NCBI GenBank assembly: GCA_907165275.2
Contig: OU015662.1
Span: 9,679,501 to 9,743,500 of the forward strand
Length of the DNA: 64,000 bases
Direction: 5' to 3'
From: Zygaena filipendulae
Lineage: Eukaryota > Arthropoda > Insecta > Lepidoptera > Zygaenidae
Part shown: piece by piece, positions 10,233-21,820 of the stretch
Layout of the letters: every line of letters begins with the position of its first letter
Numbering within the stretch: position 1 is the first letter of the stretch
The notes under the pieces: model-generated
Databases searched by the model: none
Seen by the model: the letters and a program-made list of their open reading frames with translations, nothing else
What the model was told of the DNA's origin: nothing
Position numbers and translations under genes: made by a program

Positions 10233-13200
10233 ATGGATTGGATTCATTGTAATAATTGCTTTTGTCAATTAGAACCGGGAATAACTCTACATTTAACATC
10301 ATGTGGTCATATGTTTTGCAACAATTGTCTAAGCAATGGTGTGTTTTATAGAAAAGTAGTTTTTTAAGAATTTATGAATTAATTACTTATACTTCATCGC
10401 ACGGTGATTTTAGGTACCAAGGAAAGTACATGTTTAGTATGCCGTTCACCGTGTTCTATTATGAAATTGGTTCCAGATGTGAGTATTTCTTTACTTCTTA
10501 AATTATCACACGTAAAATATAACAAAAGTAGCTGTGTACGAAGTTGAATATCTGAAAGGTTTTGCTTTTACACGTGCCTATCTTTACTAACAATAACAAT
10601 CGAAAAAAGGAAAATAAAAACAAATTCAAAGATACTCGTTGTAACCACCTTATAAACGTGACATTTTTAATGGAGAATTTATTTAATATATGTAGTTATT
10701 TAAGGTGAGATTCACCTCTACCTTTAAATTACATACGAATATGGATAAAATAATAATAATAAAAATTTCTAATATGCCTAATAATTCTGATTTCTGACTT
10801 GGTATTCTTAGAATTAAATTAACATAAATAGATTAAAACTACTACGATATGTAGTACCTACTAGGTACTACTACTACTAGATACTATTGAAATTACTACG
10901 CGGGTACGCTAAGTAAGTACATTCAAAACAAGTACCTAAGTGCCTTGTTACCTAGGTATACGATAAAATATTTTTCAGGTATAGATTTAAGTTCTCGTAC
11001 TAACTTTTTATAACATGTATATCTAGATGAAACCAGAGATCCAAGAATACTTCACGGAACCTGAGGAATTTATACAGAAATGTGGCGAAGTTTTGCAGTT
11101 TCAAAAGCAGCACAGACGACGATTATTATCCTATTTATTGCAGTCGGTAACAAAATACAACAATATTGACCTTTATTAAATTTAGTTCACCTTCAACCTT
11201 GCAAATGAAAAGTTGGCTGAGGCTAAATTTATGGTAGGAACTTCATATCTATTAAGCCAATATAATTTTGCATATTATGTCAAGCAAGCCTTCAAGCTTA
11301 TCTACCGAAGCGGTAGGCAAAGATCTCCACGAGCCACGGTCCTTACTTGGCTTTGTTTCGCCTACATTGTGAGTTTCAGATTCATATTATGCTCTTAGGT
11401 ATAGGTTTACCTAACCCGCTCCGCTCTGCTCAAAAAACATTTTATTTTTACCTAAAAGTTTTATAGTATAGTTAGTAGGATGAAAATAAAAACTATACCT
11501 AAAATTAACTATAGTTAGAATTTCTTTCTTGGCGGATCTTAGTAGGTAGGTATTTATTTTTCATCTACAATCATGCAAATGTAACTGACTTTCACGCGTT
11601 AACTACTCAACCATAAGTAGGCAGAAAGAAAGAAACAACCAAGTACATACCTAAACAAACATTCGCATTTATATTATTAGTTAGGCTATTATATTATAGG
11701 GACATAAATGTACCTGGAGATAATTAATTAAATACTGATTGCCCATCTATAAATCCAACTAACGAAAGTTCATTCTCAGACAAAGAAATTCTACGGTGTC
11801 AGAACGGAATTGAAACGCATGACGGAACTGTGTCAGAAACAACACAACGCGCTCAAGGAATACAAAAAGAGAGTGCAACATTTGGAAGCGCAACTGGCTT
11901 CTACCAGCAGTGAGTTTTCAATTTACCTACTCGTAGACTGGGTGGGGGTCTTCCCCTCCCACCACAACCAAGAGGTAGTGGTGGGAGGGAAACTTCCCCG
12001 AATGTGGAAGATATCTAGAATTCTAGATTGACCAAAAGTAATGATGCCACCATTTTTAACAGACTTCAAATGAGGAAGAGGTTTTTGTGTTCGACTGGTT
12101 CTTTTTTTCGAAAATAAGTATAACTGTAGATAATGATAGATTTTTGAAAAATCACCTGGTTAAGCCTGGTAAGGATTTTGTGAATTTATTTAAATCACTC
12201 CAATTGAATGTTTTACAACTTAAACTCATAATTCAGTTCATGCTAACAATAGTGCCTACTTGTCAATTAATAGCAATCGCCAATCTGAAAGTTTTAAGAT
12301 TAGAAGTGGATAAGAATCGATTGTTTTTTTTTATCTCCATAATAGACAAATATTCGTTACGTCATAAGTTATTTGTATGTCATTTTTTTTTTCTCTCTCT
12401 TCGTCGCTACATCTTCCGCACAAGATCGCTGCATTCATTTAAAAGACAATCTCTGAGGTCATAGATCCGTAGTCAGAGATCAATTTGTTTAATTTCATCA
12501 TGTTTAACCATCGATTTCATATAAAAAGTAGATACACAGTCCTATACAGAAGTTCACTTAAAAACTGTCCACAGTCGTGTTTACGTAGTTATTGTATATA
12601 GCTGTGGTTATATTGATTTGTAATATGTAATTAAATTTGTGTTAAATATAATGAACACAATATATTTATGCTATTTTTTTACTACAATTGTACCTAAAGC
12701 ATTAGGTGAAAACGTAATAAACACATGACCTGATTTAAAAGCGCACCCAAAATGTTCAAGTGGGCGCTCATTTCATGAGGACATTTTTTGACGCTGATTG
12801 TGTATCTACTTTTTATATGAGATCGATGTGTTTAACACATCCAGAGTCCAGAGTCCAGACATCACCATAATAGAACAGCTCAATAGTTGTTTTGTAGCTC
12901 TGTGTTTGCTTGTTATTTGCAGAGCAAGTGTCCCCATTCCACATCCCCATTTCGCCGGGCGGTAATCTGTCACCCAGCTTCATACAGTCCACGCCGGCTT
13001 ACAAAAGGCCTGCCAAGAGTAGTACGCCTTACACCGTATGTAATAAATACCTATTTTCTTGCTTACATTAATTTATTTACGTCCGCACTCAGAGTCGTTT
13101 TAATGATTACTTATCTAATTTTAAGTAAATATTTGAAGAATAAAAAAGAAAAGCTGCCGCACTCAGAGACGTTCATTAAATTCATGTTGAATGGCATTTA

Positions 13201-15764
13201 ACGAAATGTAACTTTATTATTAGTTAAATGACAACTAACATTAATTTAATGAACGTTTCTGAATGCGGCAGTTTTTTTGTTAAAAACCATTAAATTAAGT
13301 TAGTAGATAATCATTAAAATGACTGAGCACCGCCGTTACATATAAAAGAAAATAAAGAGTTTAGAGTTTTTGATAGATAAAGATTTTGGTGTTGAGAAAA
13401 TTATACAGAACTATATAGCTGTTCCTTGCGGTGTTACCGGCACCCGTGGTAGTTTGAGAGTTGCTGCGGGAACTCAGTAAAATCCGGTTTTATCTGACCT
13501 CTCCGACCTATAAACTATCTAGGTACCTGCCAAGTTTCAGCTTCACAGGACAAGTAGTTTTCGAGATTTCGTATTCTGTCGGTTGGTAAGTGACCTTTCG
13601 CTTTATATACAGACGATTAGGAATCAAAGTATATAATTGTAATATCTAATTAATGATGAAATATTTGATCTATATTGATGTTTAGATATTAATAATAAAT
13701 CACACAGTTTTCCTCCTAACATCAATTCGTTTTTACCATGTTATGTAATAAGCAATTGGTACAGTTAACATAATATTTTATCTATCTATCTATCTATCTA
13801 TTATCAATTAACTAGTTTTACGCAAGTATCTGCATACTTAAGTATCCTCTATGGCAGTGTTTCCCAAGCATTGTTCTGCCTTGGCCCGGTAATTTTCACA
13901 CTGCCCCTTCGTGACCCACCTCATACTTTTAAACCCAAGCTGGTTCCATTAGGTAAAACAATACAAATTTATTAAAAGTAAAAATGTTCTAATATTACTA
14001 CATGTTTTGGTATCGCCTGTTTACTTAAAATTAAGTAGTAATCAATAAAACGGCTTTCTGCCGCACTCAGAGTCGACTTTAATGATTACTTAGTTATGTA
14101 TAGATTTTTAAAACAAAACTGAGCAATCAGAAAAGTTTAATAAATTAATTTACTGAACGTCTCTGATTGTGCGGCAGTTTTGATTTAAAAATCTATAATT
14201 AACTAAGTAATCATTAAAGTCGACTTTGACGGCCGCACTCAGAGTCCACTTTAATGATTAGGTACTTAGTTAAGTATAGATTTATAAAACAAAACCGCCG
14301 CAATCAGAGCCGTTCAGTAAATTAATGTTAATTGGCATTTAATGAGATGTAACTTAATTAGTTAAATGCCAAATAACATTAAATTATTAAACTTGTCTAA
14401 TTACGGTAGTTTTGTTTTAAAAATCTATACTTAACTAAGTAATCATTAAAGTCGACTCTGAGTGCGGCGGTGAGTGCGGCTGTTTGAGTGCGGCCATTAG
14501 AAAAAGAAGAAAAAAAAAACTAGGCACATTTTTCCACTAATGTAGGTACCTACTGTTACTTTAACGTTCACTTTGTACCTACCTACATAGTTAAAGCCGT
14601 ACATTTTCCTCCTAATATCTATGTAAATATGATTGATGTTTTATTAATTTTATTATGTCGCCACACAGCCGTATCAGTCCAACCTCGTGACCCCGTCGCG
14701 GTTAAGTAAACAGAGATCGAGTAACTTCAGTGTGAACAGTCAGGTGAATCCCATTATCTTATCAACAAATAGACAATAATATTATTCTATTTAATCTCAG
14801 AAAACATTACTAAAAAACTTATAAATGCATTTAAAAAGTTATACTTCTTTGGCGTGAATAAAAAAATAACCGACCGAAAAGAAAAAAAAAACTTTTTTTT
14901 TTTTGAGAAGTTCGAGAAACATAGGATAGTAGAATTTGAGAAGTTCTTTCATGCTACGTGATATCAATATAGTTTAATTATAATCTTAGGTTTTCAATAC
15001 AATTTTTTTTTTCAGAGGTCTAATACATCCAACAAAATATCGTCCACTGTGTTCACGCCGCCTACGCCCGAGTCAGCAGGGTACACAAACTTTTTAAAGA
15101 ATCTCTAATCAAATGGTATTTCTGAACCTATCTTAATAGTAGGTACTGGCTGGCGATGATGCGGTGCTGCGAATTTGTGTTTTATGTTTTTAAAATAAGA
15201 TAATATCGAATGGAATTTTTTTTTTTAATATTGATGTAATAACTTTTTTATATCGATATGTTGAAGCTTGAACTGGAAGGCAATGGCTAACGCTACTGAA
15301 GAGGCTCAATATTTTTACCAAGGCCCTTATTCGCTATGACCATAACACGCCGAGTTAATATAACGCGCCACAAAAATTCTTTCTCTCTCACGCTTAGAGA
15401 AGTTTCACTTCAAAAAAATTTAAGACATTAGACATGTCTTACGGTATACAGAATCTTTATTTCTAATATTTTGGCATCTGGAGCGTTTGGAAATATGTTT
15501 TTTGGAACGCGCGTTACGGGCAAGGAATTTTGTTGGTCATAGTGAATAAGGGCCCTGTTCTATTGACTAAGTATATTATATAACATTATTTTTAAGATTA
15601 TGATGAATTTCAGGATTAATTTTAGCCAAGACAGCACTGAGTCTGGCTATTCATCCAATGCACGTAGTCCACCACTTTTATCTCCAAGTTTTGTCTATTG
15701 CAATGGCTCTAGTAAGAAATGTTCGTTTAGAAACGGAACCAAGATTATGAAGCATCGGTTATGA
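10233..15764 (+). CDS. RNF212/Zip3/Vilya-family RING protein (meiotic crossover factor)
   Basis: Eight exons join in phase to 825 nt (274 aa plus stop): 10233-10338, 10414-10478, 11027-11146, 11780-11909, 12923-13035, 14669-14743, 15016-15080 and 15614-15764. All introns are GT-AG. Residues 6-45 form a C3HC4 RING (C6-N-N-C9, C24-G-H26, C29-N-N-C32, C42-L-V-C45), followed by SPC. Residues about 58-140 are charged and helical ([16 protein letters not shown], then [18 protein letters not shown]), as in the coiled coil of RNF212. Residues 141-274 are a Ser/Pro/Asn-rich tail with TPP and SPP motifs. The family acts as SUMO or ubiquitin E3 ligases on synaptonemal complexes to stabilise crossover intermediates; Drosophila Vilya, Narya and Nenya are members. 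The chosen ATG precedes the RING directly, and a TTTTTTATTTAG acceptor-like site 8 bp before it suggests an untranslated upstream exon. No defects were seen. The role is inferred from the family. Confidence 0.92.
12509..12828. mobile_element. hAT-type MITE in RING gene intron 4
   Basis: Inverted ends CATCGATTTCATATAAAAAG and CTTTTTATATGAGATCGATG are flanked by a perfect 8 bp duplication, TGTTTAAC (12501-12508 and 12829-12836). An 8 bp duplication is the hAT superfamily habit. There is no coding capacity. Confidence 0.88.
13080..13340. mobile_element. fold-back MITE (CCGCACTCAGAG family), copy 1
   Basis: GTCCGCACTCAGAGTCG with TTTAATGATTAC on the left is mirrored on the right by AATCATTAAAATGACTGAGC. 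A second inner inverted pair, CTGCCGCACTCAGAGACGTTC, is mirrored by GAACGTTTCTGAATGCGGCAG. The element is nearly palindromic along its length and lies in intron 5 of the RING gene. Confidence 0.75.
14055..14232. mobile_element. fold-back MITE, copy 2
   Basis: GCCGCACTCAGAGTCGACTT and TTTAATGATTACTTAGTTA are mirrored by TAACTAAGTAATCATTAAAG and CGACTTTGAC. It abuts copy 3 head to tail in intron 5 of the RING gene. Confidence 0.75.
14231..14485. mobile_element. fold-back MITE, copy 3
   Basis: GCCGCACTCAGAGTCCACTT on the left is mirrored by GTCGACTCTGAGTGCGGC on the right. The inner TGGCATTTAATGAGATGTAAC is followed by its own reversed partner, GTTAAATGCC. Two further GAGTGCGGC words trail the right end. 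It is close to copy 2 and to the 49963 copy. Confidence 0.75.
15321..15556. mobile_element. GGGCCCTTATTC-family MITE
   Basis: AGGCCCTTATTCGCTATGAC on the left is mirrored by GTCATAGTGAATAAGGGCCC on the right. Inner motifs ATAACACGCCG and GCGCGTTACGGGCAAGGAAT are shared with copies at 42835, 45366 and 47119. It lies in intron 7 of the RING gene. No clean target duplication was found. Confidence 0.75.
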
Positions 15765-15862
15765 TTTCGTTATTATTAGAGATACTTTTTAAGTTTAATG
15801 CATGACAAGAATGTAAAATGTTTCCTGCGCATGTTTTTTTTCAATTTAGTTTATAAGTTTTC

Positions 15863-15868
15863 AATAAA
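15863..15868 (+). terminator. poly(A) signal of the RING gene
   Basis: A canonical AATAAA lies 98 bp after the TGA stop at 15762-15764 and is followed by a T-rich tract, so the 3' untranslated region is probably about 120 nt long. Confidence 0.75.
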
Positions 15869-16109
15869 GGTTTTTAATTTGAATTGGTTCTATATGTATC
15901 ATCATATCATTCACCTAAATCTTATACTAATTAACTAACGACACTAATTGAACTTGAGGTAATTTTACGACAAACATAGGTACTAAGCCGAACGAGAAAA
16001 TTCTTTCACCATAGGATAGGCTCTTAAATGTACCTACCTACTTAAATCCTGACGTCTGATGTCCCTGATGATATTCTCTGGGCTATTAGGGCTGTAATAT
16101 CCTTCAGTA

Positions 16110-16317
16110 ACATATTATAAAACAAAGTCTTTCGTCATGTGTATCTTCTATGTCTTTCTGTCTGTTCGAGATAAACTCAAAAATTACTGAACGGATTTTC
16201 ATGTTTTCACCAATAGATAGAGTGATTAAATAGGTAGCTGTTTATACGTATAGTTTATCCTGGGATTCCAGTGGAAACTCCGAAATTACCGCGGGTGCAA
16301 CCGCGGGGGACAGCTAG
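16110..16317 (+). mobile_element. Helitron-like short repeat
   Basis: Ends ACCGCGGGGGACAGCTAG followed by T, after a GGAAACTCCGAAATTACCGC block and an upstream AACGGATTTTCATG word. It sits tail to tail between the RING gene and the minus-strand cuticle-like gene. Confidence 0.65.
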
Positions 16318-16432
16318 TGCTAATAATAAAACGATCGGCACTGGTGTAAAAAGATCAAAAACTTTATATTATTATTTAATCAGTACCCTAACATACATGT
16401 ATCATTTGGTATCAGTTCGGTGTGAGTGGGCC

Positions 16433-19077
16433 CTAGCGGTGTATAGGCAGGATTCCTTTGTTCTGCTGGTAGCCCCCGCTGGCTTCTTGATGGCCGTGGA
16501 CCGAGTGGGCGCCGAGGTTGTTGAACTTCTCCAGTACTTCGGCGCCGCCCTTGTAGCCCTTTTGCAGGAACTCACCCTGTGTGTGGGAGTAAAAAAAATG
16601 AAAACCAATCATATTCACATAGAGATATTACACATGAGGCGTGGTTTCATACAAAATGAATTCGAATTCAGTTCGAAATGAAAGCACAAAAACAATTTGT
16701 GCGTGGGAGACATCGTAGTGTGGTTCCACCACATTTGAAATCCCATGACTGTTTGCTGAATGGCGATTTGTGTGTAGTCTATGCATATTTCTATCTTGTC
16801 TAGTAATATAATAAACTAAATAGTAGTAGTTAGTATAAAATATCTAGTAACTAGCTAGAGAAAACCAAACGATAAGCTATCTCACATTCAACTGCATCCA
16901 ATTACGATTTATTATTTATTTATTTATTCAACAAAATTTCACAGCACATGACAGTAATTACAAGACGATAACAAACCAAAGTAAAAACAAAAATTTAAAC
17001 CACAGCTTCAAGCATTTTATCTTGCTCTGTTAAGAATGCTCATTTCTCTGTGATTCATAATTTGAATTTTCGATAAGTAAATAAAAAAAAATACGAAATC
17101 GGCTCAAACGACTCCAAAAATTAAAGAGTACCTAACTAGCTAGATCTTCTACTGCATGAAATAAAAATATTATTATTAGTATTTTAACTTTTAAATTAGA
17201 ATTTCATTACGAATTTATTGACAGACGAGATGTTTAATTGCGCTGTATACCGAGCAACTTACCTACATTATAGTAGGAAATTAACTATAGGCAAACAGGT
17301 GCTTCACACTTTAGGTAGGTATTTTAGACAAAGATAATAATAATAAACCGCGATTTTTCTGGTTTTATGTGAAATAAATATATTCTTTATGTATAATAGC
17401 TTCCATTGTGGCAATTGGAATGATTTACCGCCTGTATTCCAAAGCTATTAATTGCAATCTCTTTTATTCCACTCATAAAAATATGTATGATATGAAGTAA
17501 TTTACTTGTCTACGAGTGCCTATATAAAGATAAAATATTATGGAACCAGAAAAACAGTTTTCTTTAAATTTCACAAACAAACAAAAAATGATAATTATTA
17601 GAGCGTCGCGTTGCCCTAAATCTCATAATTGTTTTTATGCCTTTACAGGTAAATAGATAATAGTATCATCATAAAGCTGCCCACACGTTCTGATCGATTC
17701 TAATGTGACCGCAAGAAAACGCATTAAGATTGTGGGTATTGGTGAAATAATAGTCACCCTGAAGTGGAGACGGGCGGAGCGCATAGTGTTTTTTGGGGCT
17801 TTCATTCCGTCTCAGATTCTATTGAATCTGTAGCAATATCAAGACAGCTGCTTATATTATCACGTTTAAAATACTCATTTACAATATGTATAACATACCT
17901 TATTCGCTTTAGCATCGTCAATCTTTTGCTCGGACACGTGATGTCCTTCTTTGCCTTGCGCATTGGCGTCCAAGATTTTTTCTTCGTGAACACCCTTGAA
18001 TCCTTGCTTTGAGTTCTCTCCAAAGGAACCAGCGTTCTGCCCAGCAATTTTGTGATCAGCCTCATCGTGAGCTTCGTCATAGAAGCTCTCCGTCTTCTCT
18101 TCTTCGTTCTTGCTACTGGAGGTCTTGAAGCCTTTGCTCACGTGACCCTTTTTGTGACTCTTCGCTTTCTTTACTTGCTCTTCGTTGGCAGCTGTAATAT
18201 ATACATTTAGGATCCATCAAGTGTCATGCCTACATAATCTGCCTACTAAAGACCATAGTCTTAAAATGACAAACTAAATTTAACAGTTGAATTAATTGGT
18301 CTTCTTACCTTGTTTATCGACCTTTTGACCGCCTTCATAGAATTTTTCATCGCCAGCTGCTTTTTTTTTAGCCTCTTCATCCTTGTAAAAGCTAGAATCT
18401 CCTTTTTCAGCCTTGGCAGCAACAGCGGCTTGCTGAAATCCTTCTTGACCGTGCTTTGATTCTTCTTCAGCTTTCTTTTCTAGTTTCTCTACGTTCTCGC
18501 CTGCGCCTTTTTTCTGAGCTGCATCAAACTCTTTCTTGTCTACATATCCTTGACCGATTTGAGCGCCTAAAATTGGATGGTAGAATAGACCTCCTCCCCC
18601 CAATCCTCCTACACCGAGGCCTCCAATGCCTTGATTGATCAAGCCCACTCCATTTGCTAGTCCCACACCACCACCTCCGATTCCTATTCCACCAACACCA
18701 CTCAAGCCAAGGCCGCCGATGTGACCATATCCTATCCCTTGGCCAAGACCAATGCCTCCCAGACCACCTATTCCACCAATCCCTAAACCTTGACCTAAAC
18801 CTATCCCACCAACGCCCAACCCGCCGACCCCACTCACTGTATTCAAAACTGTTGATGCCGCTCCTTCGATTTGTTCAGGATAATCCGCACTTTCTTCAAC
18901 CTCGTACGAGTTAGACAATGGTAATCCAGTATTAGAGTTAGTTCCGACTGCGTCCAAGCGTGCTTTTACATAATCGTATGGACTTTTTTCTTCGGCTAAT
19001 TCGACTTTGTGAAACACTTGGGCTGATGTTAGCGACGCAAGGGCGAGGGAGTATAATACCTCTAATGTTGTCAACAT
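16433..19077 (-). CDS. secreted Gly-rich cuticle-like protein
   Basis: Three minus-strand exons, 19077-18309, 18191-17899 and 16576-16433, join in phase (769+293+144 nt) to 401 aa and a TAG stop. All introns are GT-AG. Residues 1-19 form a signal peptide ending TSAQ. Residues 20-82 are acidic and Tyr-containing. Residues 83-164 are a Gly/Leu/Ile-rich repeat built on GIGLGQGLGIGG and GGLGV, probably flexible. The rest is Lys/Glu/Gly/His-rich with recurring aromatic-acidic units (SSFYKDEEAKK, EKFYEGGQK, ESFYDEAHDEADHK, GYKGGAEVLEKFN). This resembles insect structural cuticle proteins outside the chitin-binding R&R class, possibly the DUF4779 group; that assignment is from memory of the pattern. 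A chitin-binding motif was not seen. An ATTAAA-like signal is present on the minus strand at 16380-16375, about 50 bp after the stop. Confidence 0.85.
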
Positions 19078-19101
19078 CTTGCTGTTCGTTGCCGACGTAC
19101 G

Positions 19102-19137
19102 ACTGATGCCATTTCGTTACTGCAACATTTATTTATA
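19102..19137 (-). promoter_or_regulatory. core promoter of the cuticle-like gene
   Basis: Read on the minus strand, TATAAAT (19137-19131) is followed by the arthropod initiator TCAGT (19106-19102). The spacing puts the TATA box about 31 bp before the initiator A, the standard distance. Transcription would start near 19104, leaving an untranslated leader of about 27 nt. Confidence 0.8.
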
Positions 19138-20505
19138 CTAGGGTTAAATTCGGTGAAACGGTTTCGTTGGTGGCGGCATGGGATAGTTTTCACGCCGTAA
19201 GTAAATCGTCGAGGCGTCCGGTCTTTTCCTTCCTGTCTTATTGTTTCGACTGGACTCTAATGAGAACGCCACAGCTATAATACAATGGAGCCTGGTCGAA
19301 GACCTTGTGTTACAGTTCATTGAAAATGGTTGAAAGCCAATGGTCTTACGCAATATCTGACCTACTTATTTAATGATACTATTTCTTGATAATTTTCCTA
19401 TTAGTGCTTATCAATACTTTTCACTTATGAAAATTATCAACTCATCAGCAAGAAATCATAAATATCAGTTTACTTTTCTCAGAGTTGGAAAACTAAAGTG
19501 GTGTCCAGCAAAGTACCTATACTTACCTAATTTATACTAACTACAAACTCTGTAGCGTTTCAGAACTGTATTAAAATAACTTTTAGTCAGATCCCTAATA
19601 AATATGACTAATAAATGTGTGTTGCAATCGAAAATTAATCATTGGAGCAACTGATTAATTTCTTCAGTGCATTCTTAGTGTGGCGACCTCGTCACGGATT
19701 AGGCGATTTCACGTTTTTGTTTTCTTAAGTCTAAAATATGTGTCGAGGGCTCTCTTAAAGGTTATCCGTTAGAATATCGAATGGTAGATTGGACAATTAT
19801 AAAAAAAAAACATCTTTTTAAAACTAATATCATGTACCTATTTATTTCATTTGATATGTTTGTTAACTAAAACATTATTATGCAATTTTTTTAAAAAAAA
19901 AACATAAATTCATACTTAAACAAAGACATTCTATATAATATTGTACTTAAACCTAGAATATGAAACTGTTCAAAAAAATTACCTACTAATTGAAAAGGAT
20001 AGATATTCTACATAGTTTTTTTGTGAACGTTTTTGCGTCGCTAATTGTTTTAATAACTGAACCCTTCATCATAAAAAACCGATTGAGATCAAAAGGGGGT
20101 TTGTGTGTGATTGTCATTTGGGCTTTGTTTTTTTGTTTCCATGAGTAATTTCCTTAAAGCTTCTCTAATAAAATCGTTTAATTTTTAACCTAAAAAAGTT
20201 AAATTAGGTACCTACATCAATGTTCCTATAGCTGATAGTGAAAATATCGCTAAACTCTAGTGTTCGTATTCAATTCTTCCTTTTATCTTTACTATGGATT
20301 TCTGCATAAATATCTAGTGCTGCATACCCTAGCTAACGAGAGCATCAAGTTAGGTACCTACCTAAAAAATCCCACATACCTACCTATTAATTTGGGTATT
20401 TATGATTGGAAGCTTCGGTTCTTAGACACAGCGGTTCGTGCGTTGATGAATAGGTAAATCAGATTATTTGAGGAGCGGAAGATCCCCTTAAGTTTTTATA
20501 AAATA
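19138..20505. other. cuticle-like gene upstream region, no gene seen
   Basis: The first 210 bp are less AT-rich than the rest and contain GACCTTG at 19301-19307. Read on the minus strand this is CAAGGTC, a match to the FTZ-F1-type nuclear receptor half-site core, about 200 bp upstream of the start. Beyond 19.4 kb the sequence is AT-rich and no exon or repeat was recognised. Confidence 0.4.
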
Positions 20506-20704
20506 CTAGCTGCGCCCCGCGGTTTCACCCGCGTGAGTTTCGGAATTCCCGCAGGAACTCCATTTAGGGGGATGAAAAAAAGATAGTAGCCGATTCTCAG
20601 GCTTACTGAATATGCATAAAAAATTTCATGAGAATCGGTCAAGCCGTTTCGGAGGAGCATGGGAACGAACATTGTGACACGAGAATTTTATATATTAGAT
20701 TAGA
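20506..20704 (-). mobile_element. Helitron-like short repeat
   Basis: CTAGCTGCGCCCCGCGG start, TTTCACCCGCGTGAGTTTCGG, then AATCGGTCAAGCCGTTTCGG; ends in a TATATTAGATT tract. A second member follows immediately. Confidence 0.7.
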
Positions 20705-20901
20705 TGTCTCCTGCAGTTTCACCCGCGGTAATTTCGGAGTTCCCGCGGCAATTCCGGGATAAAATATAGATATAAACCTTCCTCATAAATCACTCTATTG
20801 GTGAAAACCGCATGAAAATCCGTTACGTATAGTTTTAAAGATCAAAGCATACATAGGGACAGACAGCGGGAAGCGACTTTGTTTATACTATGTAGCGATA
20901 G
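20705..20901 (-). mobile_element. Helitron-like short repeat
   Basis: GTTTCACCCGCGGTAATTTC, AGTTCCCGCGGCAATTCCGG, and a distal AGCGACTTTGTTTATACTAT tail shared with the members at 44751, 49354 and 57522. The CTAG end is degraded to TTAGATG. Confidence 0.65.
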
Positions 20902-20940
20902 TGAGATATGTATATGTCTTAACTAAGTCACAGATAATAT

Positions 20941-21150
20941 GGACATAGATAAGCAATAGTGTGTTAACCCACATTGAAGAAATTTTGTGCCATTTTGTGT
21001 CAATATTTTTTATGTTCAATATTTAGTTACATATTTAAGCAATGTAATAAGGTAAACACATAATTAAAAAATGTTCCCCAATTCTCAATAAATTGTTCTG
21101 AATCAATAACTTAATTTTGTGGGTTAACATGTTATTGCTTATCTGCATCC
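20941..21150. mobile_element. 210 bp MITE with 4 bp duplication, copy 1
   Basis: Inverted ends GGACATAGATAAGCAATA and TTATTGCTTATCTGCATCC are flanked by ATAT on both sides. Inner inverted parts GTTAACCCACA and TGTGGGTTAAC continue the symmetry. The second copy at 24157 has a different 4 bp flank. Confidence 0.82.
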
Positions 21151-21820
21151 ATATATAAGTAAGTCGAGTCACATAACTGAAAACTTTCAAAGGGTACAAA
21201 TAGAAGTCTCGTCTGTGTAGTCGCTCCACCCGCATACCTAACTTTTAGATTATTTACTTCAGGCTCTCTGCTCTTTATTTATTTCTTCTAATACGTACCC
21301 ACTCGCCTGCGGGCATTGTGGGTCGAGGAAGGGCTAAGTCAAATAAGTACTTTAGTACATTCCACCCTTTTAGTATAAATGAACTAAATGAAGGCTCGTT
21401 TTATAAATAAAACTGTGGTTCAACAACTTTCGACCACATCCCAAGTAATTCAAACGTCGTTATAAATTCGGATTACCTACAACAGAACTAAACTGATTAT
21501 AAAAACGGTTTTGATATTTGTACAAAGATTGTACCTATGTAGGACAGTATGCTTGAGATTAGGTAGGTAGGTATATATTATTTCCTATACGAGTAGTAAA
21601 CAGTAACTACACCCTTAAGTTTTACTAACTTAAAATTAAGAAATCATCAACTATACCTAGGTACTCAATATGTAGAAGTTTTTACCCTAATATTTTTCGG
21701 TTTATTATATATGTACTTGTTTATCCCCCGAACACAGATGATATAAGTAGTAGGTGTATCTATCGAAAAAAGGGGAAAGTGATAAAACTCCTTAAAAACT
21801 TCGCAAACAACCGTTCGTAA

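Noticed and set aside
12087..12464. 125-codon frame in intron 4 of the RING gene
   Set aside because: AT-rich noise between confirmed in-phase exons; no domain.
18456..18914. Plus-strand frames opposite the cuticle-like exon
   Set aside because: Shadows of the Gly-rich minus-strand exon, which has a signal peptide, promoter and consistent splice phases.
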